The notes under the pieces: model-generated
Database searches by the model: none
Told to the model about the DNA's origin: nothing
The model's input: the letters and a program-made list of their open reading frames with translations, nothing else
Shown here: in pieces, positions 1-10,327 of the stretch
Layout of the letters: each line of letters starts with the position of its first letter
Position numbering within the stretch: the first letter of the stretch is position 1
Source of the DNA: Lantana camara
Taxonomy: Eukaryota > Streptophyta > Magnoliopsida > Lamiales > Verbenaceae
Length of the DNA stretch: 64,000 nucleotides
Direction: 5' to 3'
Assembly: GCA_037501455.1 (NCBI GenBank)
Contig: CM074856.1
Location: 97,330,001-97,394,000, forward strand
Program-made: the position numbers and the translations under genes

Positions 1-232
1 GATGAATAAATGGATGGTTGCTCAAGTAAGAGAACCAAGACCTCACCAAGAAACTGAACACGTGATTACGAATCACTTTATAAGGAAAACGTGTTTCCTA
101 AGAGATGTCAAAATAAGAGGGTCGCATCAGTAGAGAACTTAGGAGATCCACTTTGGAAACGCCCAAAGTCAATAGGCTCTCAAAGTACATCTTGAGAAGA
201 TGGGACCTAGAGTACCTTAATAGCTTTTACGG
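1..232 (+). pseudogene. Copia RNase H C-terminal remnant
   Basis: This is the last part of a Ty1/copia polyprotein, the end of the RNase H domain that removes the RNA strand during reverse transcription. From about base 19 one frame reads AQVREPRPHQETEHV, then an HFIRK segment and DVKIR, which matches the usual copia ending of the type 'EP..H..(S/T)KHI..H.IRE...DVKI'. A second frame continues with RVASVENLGDPL, the position of the family's 'ASAENLADPLTK' segment. The change of frame near base 115 and stops further on show it is dead. It lies directly before a copia-type polypurine tract and LTR, which supports the call. The rest of the element lies left of the window. Confidence 0.75.
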
Positions 233-234
233 GC

Positions 235-245
235 AAGTGGGAGAT
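235..245 (+). other. Copia polypurine tract
   Basis: AAGTGGGAGAT lies between the RNase H remnant and the next LTR. Plant Copia elements typically have this purine run just before the 3' LTR, where it primes plus-strand DNA synthesis. Confidence 0.7.
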
Positions 246-2267
246 TATTGGAAAAGTGCCCTAGAAATCCGATTGGTTATAATCTGTTTTGGGACTTTCC
301 TAGTATCACAGACAATCTTTGAATATATACGATTGATTAATATCATAGGCAAACACTTCTTTATATGCTCTTATTTGGTATGCGTTTACTTTAGCTGTGC
401 ATGTATGAGAACTCCCCTAATCCTGATGACTTTAGGACTCTACCATTTAGATGAAATGGTTCATGAAACGAGCCCTATGTCACATAAGTCATGATTAGTA
501 AAATACTCCAAGCTGATGAGTCCTACAGACAGTGGGAGTGTCAACCTAACTCCTTTAAGGCTTGCTTGTGGGATCACGCCCTTAAGAAGGACCACCTTGT
601 TTCATGGAGGTGCAAAGTGTATAGTTGATACGTGCGTGATACATGAGGGTGCATACTTCCATAATTAAGTTCACTGAGGTGCCCCGTGTGAGAAGATTCC
701 TAAATGGGAAAGGAAGTTTCTATTTCAGGAAATGGAAACTTCCATATCAGGGAATATCTCACGAGTCATTGATGTGATTAATTGATCCTTAGACTTGAGG
801 TTCCGTATCACTTTATGAGTTCACTCTGTAGTCTTAGGTATAAGCTTTAAAGGGTGTCTCCTTAGACAACTGATTCAAGGCTTATGTTGGGGCTACACAA
901 GTGATTCATGGAAGTGAATGAGAATCAAGAAAGGACCTACACTTGCATTTGCAAGGTGATCTCTTATTGTGTAAGTCATTCATATGCCATATGGAGTCCT
1001 TGGCCAAGGCAATAGATCAAGACATCAAGAAAAGGGTTTCTTGGATTGAGATCAAATGGATATGAAATGCACTTAGCTTTAAGATCAAGATTATTAGGGT
1101 TCTAATTATTCCCCTACCCTAGATCTTGGTTGAGAGATGGGGTGTAGGAGGATTGTATCTCACATGAATCAATGACTTAAAGGTTCTGTCGAATCGAGAC
1201 ATTCTTATTCAGCTAGGGGTCAAACACCTGTTGCTAGACTATGGTCGTTTGATCTGTGGACTGATTAATTAATTAGAGAATTAATTAATTGGGGTCACTG
1301 CTAATTGAATTAAGAACGTAGAGGGTCACACACAACAACCCGATCACGTGGGTTAAGGCTTGAATAGATTAAACGAGTTGATCGGACCATTAAGTGAATG
1401 GTGGGGTCCACACGTGTAAGTCATACGTGTGGAACACGTGTATGACACGTGTCCTTATGGACATGTGTAGTCACGTGTATGTATGTGTATAAATATTAAA
1501 TAATTAATGTGTTAATTATTTAATGGACTTTGATTTACTTTTGAATTAATATTAAAGTTCTAATTTGGAGAAATAAAGTCTAATAAATAATTAATTATGA
1601 ATTAATTATATTATTAGTCTTCAAGTTATTTATTGTAAAATAAATAAAGTAAAATTAATAATCTAAAAGAGTTAGATTAGAATCTTGCTTTCCAAGTTGA
1701 TCAATAGGAAGACTTTTGGTCAAAGTAAGAGACTTAGTCTCCAAGCAAGAAATCCCTTTCCAAAGGAGTTTGGAATTCCTTGTCCAATAAGGAATAGGGT
1801 TCGAACCCTAACCCTATATAAGTGGGGGGTTTCGAACCCCATAGAGAATAATACAAAATTTATCCTTCTCCACAATTATACACTAACCCCTTAGAGCCTA
1901 AACACCGAATATAGAACTAGCATCCTCCCTATTCGGATCGTGGTCGCGGTTGGTGGACTATTTCTCTAGAAGGCTTCTATCGTGAAGTCTTGAAAGATTT
2001 GAAGGAACTTTTGGGGATCAGGCAAAACGACCAGAAGGGATGATGAAACGATTCTGAACCTAACAGAATAGAAGTGAAAAAATCGAACCAAAGAAGATGG
2101 CGAAAACCGTTCGTCCATATCCTGAAGGATGAATTTTTTGACAAGGGTTTTATGGCGGGCAGATTTCTATTTTTGTAAAACTGGTTTTTTGAAGGGAGTT
2201 TCAATCATACCTTTGTCGTTTCATGTTTCTTTCTTTATGTTATATCGTTAAGTAACTTTCCCTAACA
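246..2267 (+). mobile_element. Copia 3' LTR
   Basis: The LTR starts right after the polypurine tract as TATTGGAAAA, probably a decayed TGTTGGAAAA. It is proposed to end at 2267 in TTTCCCTAACA, which is nearly the inverted complement of the start, as expected for LTR ends. It contains a TATA box near 1814 followed by a short transcript-like tail. The left boundary is well placed by the polypurine tract; the right boundary is inferred from the terminal inverted repeat only. The 342 bp open frame at 153-494 crosses the pol/LTR border and is not a gene. Confidence 0.55.
1814..1822 (+). promoter_or_regulatory. TATA box in the Copia LTR, next to a telo-box-like motif
   Basis: CTATATAAG sits about 450 bp before the proposed LTR end. 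It is preceded at 1804-1815 by AACCCTAACCCT, two copies of the plant telomere-like unit, which in plant promoters occurs as the 'telo box'. Promoter use is inferred from sequence only. Confidence 0.45.
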
Positions 2268-4452
2268 TGATTTGAATTTAGGTTGGTATGGATTGCTATC
2301 TCTACAATGGATTCTGAAGTAGAAAGAGATTTTCGAGGGACGGGTTGCCATTACCGCATGAAGCACGTTTGAGGGCTGCTCAAAACGTGTCAAGAAAGCT
2401 ACTACCTAAGTGAGTTTCTTGATCTCTAAGAATCTGGAAATAGGAATTGCAAGTTTTCGATTCTATCTTTTGGGAAATTTTTAAATTTTCGCTGCGTTTC
2501 TGTCTCGTTTTCCCAACACACCTTACACTGAAGGAGCCGAGAACATGACAAATGATCCACCCCGGAATCAACTCGGCTAACGAAACACCACCCCAGGTAC
2601 ACCTGAACAAACTGAAGAAAAATGCAAGACTTACACTCAAGAATGAACCACATAGACGCACGACGTATGTTCATGCACATAGGAGATGTAATGACGTAGG
2701 TATAACACATATTCGCATCAATTATATGCAATTAAAGATATTACATAGCTCAACACATTCATTTATAATCATATAACACATTCATCTGCACAATTAATGC
2801 ATATCACAAAGTGGAGATACGTAAAAGGTGGATATGTGCTTTGTGCAAACAATTCACATTACTTAAACAACATAAAATGCATATAAGACCAAGTACAGAC
2901 ACATAAGCATGATAACACATGTTAGAAACAAGTTCGAGAGTGGAAAGGTACAAGAAAAGCGGAAGAAAAACATGAAAGGTGATTCCAAACGAAATTGGGC
3001 AAAAGTTGGAAAATTTTTGGAACGGACAAGCTATAGGAAAATGGGCATAACATTAGTTTGAGAAATGGAAATTAATTTTTATTTCTTGGATATGGAACTA
3101 GACAAATATATATTTCCAACGGTATATGGCTCGAATCGTGGTTCAAAGTGAGGCAAAAATGGTGTAGGTTTGAAGTTGGACCATTGCGGAATTTTGGCGA
3201 AGTTGCGACACAAATTTAAAACGGTTATATCTCCCAAACCAGAACGAATTTTAAGGTGATTTTAATTTGAGAATGTTCTACACTCAAAAAGGTTTCTACG
3301 ATAAAAACTTTGCGCCAAACAGAGCACAAACGAAGGCTGCACGACCGTGCAAAAATTGGCCGGAGAAGCTGCGCGGCCGCGCGGAAGCTGAAATTGCCAA
3401 ATCTCGAACAATTACGTTCGGCTATGCGTGAAATGAACTGAGGTTCGGCACAGCCGTGCAGGGTCATCTTCTTAAAAAATACGCAGCAACACACCAGGGG
3501 GTCGATGGGGGTGGTTCCCAAACCACATCCGAACCAAAATACTCACTAAATTCATCAAAATACCTCACAATACACATGTATTATCACATAACTCATCAAA
3601 TAGGCAATAATTCAAGCATATAACATTTCATCATTTTCGTATTTTAAGCTCCAACAATGGAGTTTCAAGTTATAAGCAAGGAACACACAAGATTTCAACA
3701 AATAAACGACGAGGGAGTTCACACGAACAATATACTTCAATTTTAGTTCGATTAATCCACGTTTAAGCACATTGGGAGCAAATTTTAATATTTTGTTACT
3801 ATTCACATTCTTCATGAAAGCCAAGGATTCGAGCACGAAAACTGAAATACAATCGGGAGGAAATGAAGTACTCGAAGAGAGGAATACATTGCTTACCTTG
3901 GATCGTTGATCGAACGAGCGAGGAGGCCGGAACTTGAGCTCAAATTTCAGGAGTGAATAATGCCATTCTCTTCCTCGTCTCTCTTCATTGGACCAATGGA
4001 ATGCAAATGAGGGAGAGAGGGGTTGGTTCAGTCCATATAAGCTAAGAAAACCGGTTCAGTTTGGTTCACGATGGGTTCGGTTCAATCGGTTAGAAATTAA
4101 ATCAGTAGAGGGTTCAAACGGTTGTAGAAAAAGGCGAGGCTAGTTCCATCGGACCCGAATCATCAAAACAAATCCAATGGAAGGGTTAGAATTCGAATTC
4201 GAATCCCCGAGCTCAATTAGCCAAGAAATGGCTCATAAACCCTATTCCCGGTTAGGTTCCTAATCTTCAAATAAATGGACTTTCTAATCCAAACACGTAA
4301 TAAACAAGTTCTAAGGTAAAGAATAACTTAAAATAGAATTCCTATTGACACGTTAGTCATTCGACGTCACATAACTATAATTAAAACAATTAAATTAGGC
4401 AATAAACTCACTCGTGACGTCATACATGGATTGTCGAGAAGACGGGGTGTCA
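2268..4452 (-). mobile_element. LTR of chromovirus-type element E (left part missing)
   Basis: This minus-strand LTR begins at 4452 with TGACACCCCGTC and is followed to the right by a polypurine tract and internal sequence, so it is the 3' LTR of E. From about 2400 rightward it aligns by eye with the LTR of element A (for example the segment near 2640 and the one near 32345), but the last 1.2 kb or so expected at the left is absent. The simplest reading is that the Copia element inserted into this LTR and the rest lies left of the window. It carries the palindrome cluster listed separately. A second, shorter copy of the same family is at 17490-17889. Confidence 0.6.
3339..3459 (-). repeat. 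Palindrome cluster in LTR E (two pairs)
   Basis: Four short palindromes: GCAC-GACC-GTGC (3339-3350), GCGC-GGCC-GCGC (3371-3382), a decayed unit around spacer 3420-3423, and GCAC-AGCC-GTGC (3448-3459). Spacer centres are 32, 45 and 32 bp apart, the two-pair layout seen in the other LTRs of this window. Confidence 0.8.
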
Positions 4453-4489
4453 TAATCTCCCCCCTTAAGAGAACCTGGTCCCCAGGTTC
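4453..4489 (-). other. Polypurine tract and preceding hairpin of element E
   Basis: Read on the minus strand, an inverted repeat with arms GAACCTGG and CCAGGTTC and a 3-base loop (4471-4489) is followed by CTTAAGGGGGGAGA and then the LTR. This is the plus-strand primer region of chromoviruses. Elements A, B and D have the same arrangement with different stem sequences. Confidence 0.65.
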
Positions 4490-6156
4490 TACTGCTCGAG
4501 TTTCAAGCTCGAACTACTTTTCGTATTCACCCAAGTTCGAGGTTCATGACATCCCGACAAGGGTTAGCCTGGTACGGTCTTCAAGCACAAGGGGTTTGAG
4601 TCTCCAACTCGATCCGATCACTTGAATTGCTCTATCGACTCACATGATAAGGAGGGTCTAAAGTAGATTCAACTCCCACCGTTTGAGTTTGTTTGGGTTA
4701 ACTCTTAAGCTCGGTATTTTCTCGAACGAGTAGTTAACAAACTCACACCGCTCCACAACCAAGCCCTAACCGAATCTCCTTCCTTGTCAACGATCTAAGG
4801 TCCGATGTGTTTAACATCGAGACCCTCTTCTTACACCACCAAAATCTTCAAGAGGTTGTTGGGTTATTGCCAAGCACGAACCTCATCTTACCGAAGCAAA
4901 GGTCTCGGACACTCAAAACTACCCCATAGGGCAACCAACAAATAGCAAACCAACAAACACAAACCAAAACTAAGATGCGTGATGCACGTGCTATCTATGT
5001 TTAATGTACCTTTCACCGATGTTGGGAACCTTATTTTGTGATGGAATTCCTATCTATGCCAAAGTCTTTGTTGAAGTCCCTTTGTATTATTGATGCTAAG
5101 CCTTGGAAATTCTTGATGTATCCCAAAACTTCAATGCCTCGACATCGAGTCTTGGAGTTCCGAATACCACGGCATTCATCCGTTCTTCAATCCCTCCATT
5201 AGCCTTAGTCTTCAAATACCACTCCAATTTGGAATGCCACTTCTTGCGTGTGAGCTTGGCCTTGTTTCTACTTATCTCAATGGGTTGGTACTTCCGGCTA
5301 TCCCTCTTGGGACTCATGAAAGGTTCTCCAGAAACCTTTCACCACATTAGTTGATCTCCTTCCTCCAGAGGCACTGGAGGCACGGTTGAACGAAAAATCA
5401 ATTTTCATGCCTCAGACTTTGTGATTGGCTATAATTGCTTTAAAGTCTCGAACCGGATTCTTGCTTCTAACACCGGTAGTATTTCCTCTTCATTGAAATT
5501 TGGTAGAGGTCTCAGTGAAAGCCATTCAATGATCTCTGATCATCTTCATGGTCTTCATAAAAGCTCACCCGGGGATTTCTTCCCTTCCAAGGTGCAGTTG
5601 AATAATGAATCAATCCCCCATGCCCCAAGATTCATGATCGGTTTCATTTGCTACCAGTCTCGAGCCTTATCCTTGTTCTAACTTCGGTGGTGTCTCTTCG
5701 AAGCTTCGCCATGAATGGGACTCTTCATAAGATCCTACTTCCTAATTTCCAATCTTCAACTCTAATTGTAGCCTTCTCAATCTGATTCTCTTCTCGTTAC
5801 ATTCTTGGTGTCATCCTATTACTGACATTTCTGATTTCACAAGAAGGTCTTCGATCCAAGCCTCATTTTTTTCTAATACCGTTGATCACACTAGATAACA
5901 GGAAGGCATCATCTATAAAGCAAACAGTAAGTATGCATGTTGGGTTACGTATGCCGATGCTTTGCATCACATAATTTTCACTTAAGCACATGAAAATATT
6001 ATAAATAGCAACTATAGCACAACAAATAAATAAGTGCAGAATTTTAAATATGTCATGGATGCACATGCCATGACTGAAAATACCTCTATCTTCAGATTCA
6101 TGTTAGTTTCCAATTTGGAGCTTTTGATCTCGCTTCTATTGCTTGTTAGCTCTTGA
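4490..6156 (-). other. Decayed internal region of element E, no recognisable coding
   Basis: Between the polypurine tract and the gag remnant I see no RT, RNase H, integrase or chromodomain motif in any frame, although a complete chromovirus would have about 3.5 kb of pol here. The open frames, such as 5096-5317 on the minus strand and 5421-5681 on the plus strand, show no recognised domain. E is probably a deletion derivative or very degenerate. Confidence 0.4.
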
Positions 6157-6366
6157 TTACCCACAATCAGAAACCATGTGCTCCGTTGATCCGCACGTAT
6201 AGCATCTCTTCAACCTATCCCGACATGCCTCATGTGTATGGTTATCTCCTCCACAATAGGCACACGGTCGGGGCTCTTTCTTCGATCTTGGGAAATCTCC
6301 GGTCTTATGCTTCTTCCCACGGATCTTCTTAGCTCGAGTACTACATTGACGGGATCTTTCTTCCAC
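6157..6366 (-). pseudogene. Gag fragment with two CCHC zinc knuckles (element E)
   Basis: A 69-residue minus-strand frame carries two intact nucleocapsid-type zinc knuckles of the form C-x2-C-x4-H-x4-C: the first begins CAYC and ends HEAC, the second begins CYTC and ends SDC. Two knuckles close together, with the spacer RDRLKR, match the gag of Tekay-type chromoviruses; element A has the same pair at about 38180-38281. Knuckles bind the element's RNA in the virus-like particle. The N-terminal part of gag should lie to the right but is cut off by insertion of C at 6382, and the frame ends in a stop after the second knuckle. Confidence 0.7.
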
Positions 6367-7771
6367 TTGTAGATTCGAGTATGTAACGCCCCAACTTTTA
6401 GTATTTTAATATGAGGTTTGTGTTTACTAATTTGCGCGAATTAATTGGCTATAAGTGTTTTCTATATTTAAATTTCTTTATTTAAATGTTAGATATGTGA
6501 TTAATTGAAATATGTGCAATATTTGAATTGGAACGAATACACTTACTTGAACCACTTGTGCATGAGTAATTATGTGTTCCCTAATTGCGCGTTTAAATTA
6601 TTTAATTGCATAACTAATTATTTTGATAATTCTTATTGTAATTTTAATTAATTTTCTATAATATATATTTCGTTATATTCTTAATAAATATTTAAAATTT
6701 GATTCTTAAATTTTATTTGAATTTTGAAATCATAGGAATTCTAGGTCAATTTGCATTTACTTGACAAGTTGCGCGCCGTTACTATATGAAATGAATTCGG
6801 AATTTTGCGGAAATTTAATATTTTGTAGATATGTGTGTCATGAATGTGTACGTATGCTCATTTTACATTTTTGGATTCGTTTGATTGTGTTTTAAATTTA
6901 TTTGGTATGTTTGGAACCAAACCGGCTTAGCGCACCCTTGCTTCCGTATTGAGCTAGGGAACTCGGAATCGAGTTCCATCAACTCCGTTGAACTCATAAT
7001 GAAAATTTGGGTTCAATAAACTTAGCCTCATATTTTTATAAGACCATTTGAACCCCCGAAATTCAACCGAAAACCGAAACGGATGCAAATTTGCCACCCT
7101 TTACTAAAATTGCCATATCTCTTTCAAACCTTGACCAAATTAACCATGGTTGGAGGCTATGGAACCCTAGTTAAGCCCACTATCTGACCCTTATCCCCCT
7201 CAACCGAACCAACCCTCACAAACAAGAGAAATATCAGCCCAAGTCCCAGCTCCAGTTTCATCACGTCACCATGCCCAACCTTGGAGATTCAAGCTCAAAT
7301 CTCTTTCATCTTTCATCCAATTCACGAGGCCAGCTTAGGGTTGTAATATACATTCAATATGTGTCATTTTAAACCATGTTTCCCTGAATTTGAGCTGGTA
7401 TACTTGGAGATATGAGGATATACATGAATAGTTAGGTTTTGAAGTTATATGTTGATCTCTCTCATTCCTTGATGATTTAGGTTGATTCCAAGCATGAATA
7501 TGTTTGTTTTAACTTCCTCTTTACATTCATGATCATGTATTTTATGATGGTTAAGTGCTTCATGAGTTGCCGTTAATGGAGTTTTGAAGAAAAGTCATGA
7601 AATGATCATTCATTCCTTCATCTCACGTTTCAACACTTGGAGAGCATGTTTGTGTGTTGTTTTGGAGTTGTTTCATCTCATATTTGTGATCATTCCTTAG
7701 CTGAGCATGTTGGTTGAAGTTACCTTTGTTGATGCTCTATTTTTTGCTGCATTTTCTGCTGGAACGAGCAG

Positions 7772-8010
7772 GGTAGCGGCCGCGACCGAACCAAGAGCAA
7801 ACTTGGTAGCTGCCGCGACTCCCTCTCAGGTTGGCTTTGATTGCTCTCTCAGGTCACGCCCGCTACCTGAATCACATGCATTTCAGGTCGCCCCTGTGAC
7901 CTGACTTTGGACATGTTTCGAGTTTATGGAAAAATTGCTGAAAAATATGATTTTTGCATGGGTGGCGGCTGCTACCATTTCATGAAGGAAATGGGTCGCG
8001 GCCGCGAACC
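7772..8010 (+). repeat. Palindrome cluster in LTR C (three pairs)
   Basis: Six imperfect palindromes with arms related to GGTAGC/GCTACC or GGTCGC/GCGACC: spacers GGCC (7778-7781), TGCC (7811-7814), GCCC (7858-7861), CCCT (7892-7895), GGCT (7967-7970) and GGCC (8000-8003). Centres are about 33, 47, 34, 75 and 33 bp apart, which gives three pairs. The arms differ from those in the homologous LTRs I and A. Confidence 0.75.
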
Positions 8011-9395
8011 TCTCATTTTCTGCATGGAATTTCAGTTTTCAAACGTGAATGGCATGGATTCGTTGGCTCATTTTTTGTTCAATCACTTCATTAACATGTC
8101 ATATAATGTGTTATCTTATGTGTTGTGAAATTTGGTAAGTTTTCGTTGAATATTTTACGAGTTATGGCTCAATATGTCATTAATGCTTTCAATGTGTGCA
8201 TGCATGGAATGTTGCTCTTAAAGATGGACCCTAATTGCTTGATATCTTTTATTTTATGACTTGTATGATATGTATACGTGTTATATGACGTGTTATGCTC
8301 GTTAATTGGAATCCTTGGATTGATTTGGCTTGACATATGAAGGACATGAACTTAAATGAATTTAAACGATACATGAATGCCATGATTCTTCATGTTTGAA
8401 CCTTAAGTGGCATCTTACTTCTTTTTAATAACTTATATGAATTTTATACATAGTATAATATGTATTATGAGTATCATTTGAATCCCTTAAATTAATTTGG
8501 TAGGATTTATGAAAGTGATGAACTTAAATGATTTTGAATGAGTCTTGAAAGGAATTCGTTGAACGTTTATATATCCTTGAAGTATTAATCATACACATGA
8601 ACGATTCCTTGCCATAGTATCATAACTTATGCATTTATAACCTATGTTATTCCTATCATATATGGCTTATGGTTCGATTTGATACAAAATATGAACGATA
8701 TAAAACATATGAATATGAAACCACCATGTATTGGACATTTTGAATGAATTACTTGATTATATGACCTCATAACATGATTCACGCTTCTTATGTATCTCAT
8801 ATCATGTGCATAACATGCCATGCGTCTATATGGTCTCATATTGAGTCAATTCTCACGAGTACACCTTGTTCCTTCTCTTGTACAATTCATTTCCAGGGCA
8901 GAGACTTCCGATCTGTATAGGCACCCGCATTACGTATGCTTTATGTCTCATGGTATTCCAGGTGAGGGTGTTTTTGTTTTAGCTATGTAACAAACCCTAC
9001 AACCCTTATGTGGCAAGTTTTGGCCAAAACCTTATGTATATATATATGATATTTTCAAAGTAGAGTCATCGAGTAAATTATGATCGAGTAAACCCTTTTC
9101 TCATGAATTATGAAATATGTTATGTTTCTTATGAATCAAATGTTTTAGCGAGAATAGGATTATGAATGCACGGGCCCAGGGGCTTAGTGCAAGTGGCTAT
9201 CCGGGGAGGCATGGGCCGACAGTGATCCCTTGTACTAGTCCCACCACATTTACGGTGATACCGGCCCTCGCTAGGAGGTTTAGCAGGGAATGGGAGCTGA
9301 GTGCCCTTGGGGAATTCATGTACCCCCATTGGCCTATGTATGAACCAGTGGTCGGGTCTTGCTAACCCGTCCACCACCCGGAGAAAGAAGGTTGG

Positions 9396-9437
9396 ATTAT
9401 GTTATGATTATGATTATGATTATGTTATGATTATTAT
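9396..9437 (+). repeat. ATTATG-type microsatellite in LTR C
   Basis: Short tandem array of GATTAT/GTTATG units inside the LTR. Confidence 0.7.
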
Positions 9438-9776
9438 GCACCGTGCCGGAAGGCCGGGACACGGATTGCCCAAAGGACTATGTCTTATGTTATGATATTG
9501 GATCTGTATGTATTATAATATAATGCATTTAATGTATTAATGATATTTGTCATACAAGGTCGGAGTTTGGTTGGAGATAATGCACGCTCACTCGCCGAGC
9601 CTTATTGATTATGTATGATTATGAACTTAATGAATTTAATATGATTCAGTTGTAAAGTTCGGGCATTGCTAGTTATCTTTTAGCCCTTCTTGGGAATTAA
9701 CTTTAAATAAAACCTTGCTCGGGATTTATGACTTGCATGTGCATGTTTCTATATTTATGTATCGCTCCTGCTCACT

Positions 9777-10160
9777 CAGTCTTCTAGAGACTGACCCTCT
9801 CCCTCCCCAATCTTTTAGTGCGCAGATTTGGCTTTGGAGTTTCGAGCTAGGCGGAGTTGTGTTGAGTCTTTGAGTCGGTCAAGTTAAGTTAGAAGGGTCT
9901 CTGCACTCGCGTATGTATTTAAATTGTGTATGATTCAACTTTGTACGATTATGAATTTGAATCTTTATGTATTTGTTACTGAATTGCCTTGCCGGACTTT
10001 GTTATGAATTAAAAAGAGGCCTGAGGAGCTCAAGTTTGCTTGTGGTTCGTGTGTTTAATTTCTGCAGGACCGTGGACAATGCATGTGTTTGGGTTTTAGT
10101 TTTCTGATGCATTATGTTTTGTTGGTTGGTTATATTTACAGGGTCTAAGTTCCGCCTAGC
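9777..10160 (+). repeat. CAGTCT hairpin and long-spaced inverted repeat, LTR C
   Basis: CAGTCT-TCTAG-AGACTG (9777-9793) is followed by GCTAGGCGG (9846-9854) and, 297 bp further on, its exact complement CCGCCTAGC (10152-10160). The same three blocks in the same order occur near the 3' end of most other chromovirus LTRs in this window. Confidence 0.75.
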
Positions 10161-10292
10161 TTAGGAGGGTTGTTTTGTTTGTCTCCCGTTCGCTATGGTT
10201 TGATACGGGTGCAGACTTCCCATTTCGTTACTCATGTTGAGCCATAGTACGGGGGATGTGGTGCCTCACGTGCGGGGTGCTACAACCTTAAG

Positions 10293-10327
10293 TGGTATCA
10301 GAGCCCGATTGCAAAACCGGTGTTCTC
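10293..10327 (+). other. Primer binding site of element C with overlapping hairpin
   Basis: TGGTATCAGAGC (10293-10304) is complementary to the 3' end of initiator methionine tRNA, the primer of most plant gypsy elements. It lies 8 bp after the LTR end. It runs into a weak hairpin (10301-10327) with the loop GCAA at 10311-10314, homologous to the better hairpins in A, D and G. Confidence 0.85.

Larger units (their letters stand above)
6382..10284 (+). mobile_element. 5' LTR of element C (3.9 kb)
   Basis: The LTR begins TGTAACGCCCC and ends GGGGTGCTACA, with inverted-complementary ends, and is 3903 bp long. It is followed 8 bp later by a primer binding site, so it is a 5' LTR and not a solo LTR; the base sequence after it is not a copy of the five bases before it (GAGTA, 6377-6381). 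Its backbone is homologous to solo LTR I and to the LTRs of A, for example in the segments near 6900, 9100-9600 and 9660-10284. It inserted into the gag remnant of E. The open frames inside it are chance frames. Confidence 0.85.

Noticed and set aside
153..494. 113-codon frame at the left end
   Set aside because: It crosses from the Copia RNase H remnant over the polypurine tract into the LTR; the correct copia frames are different ones.
7707..8128. Small frames over the GC-rich part of LTR C
   Set aside because: The higher GC comes from the palindromes. The frames have no homology and are not kept in LTR I or A.
10293..10304. Possible tRNA gene at the TGGTATCAGAGC sites
   Set aside because: These are primer binding sites complementary to a tRNA 3' end. 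No cloverleaf surrounds them.
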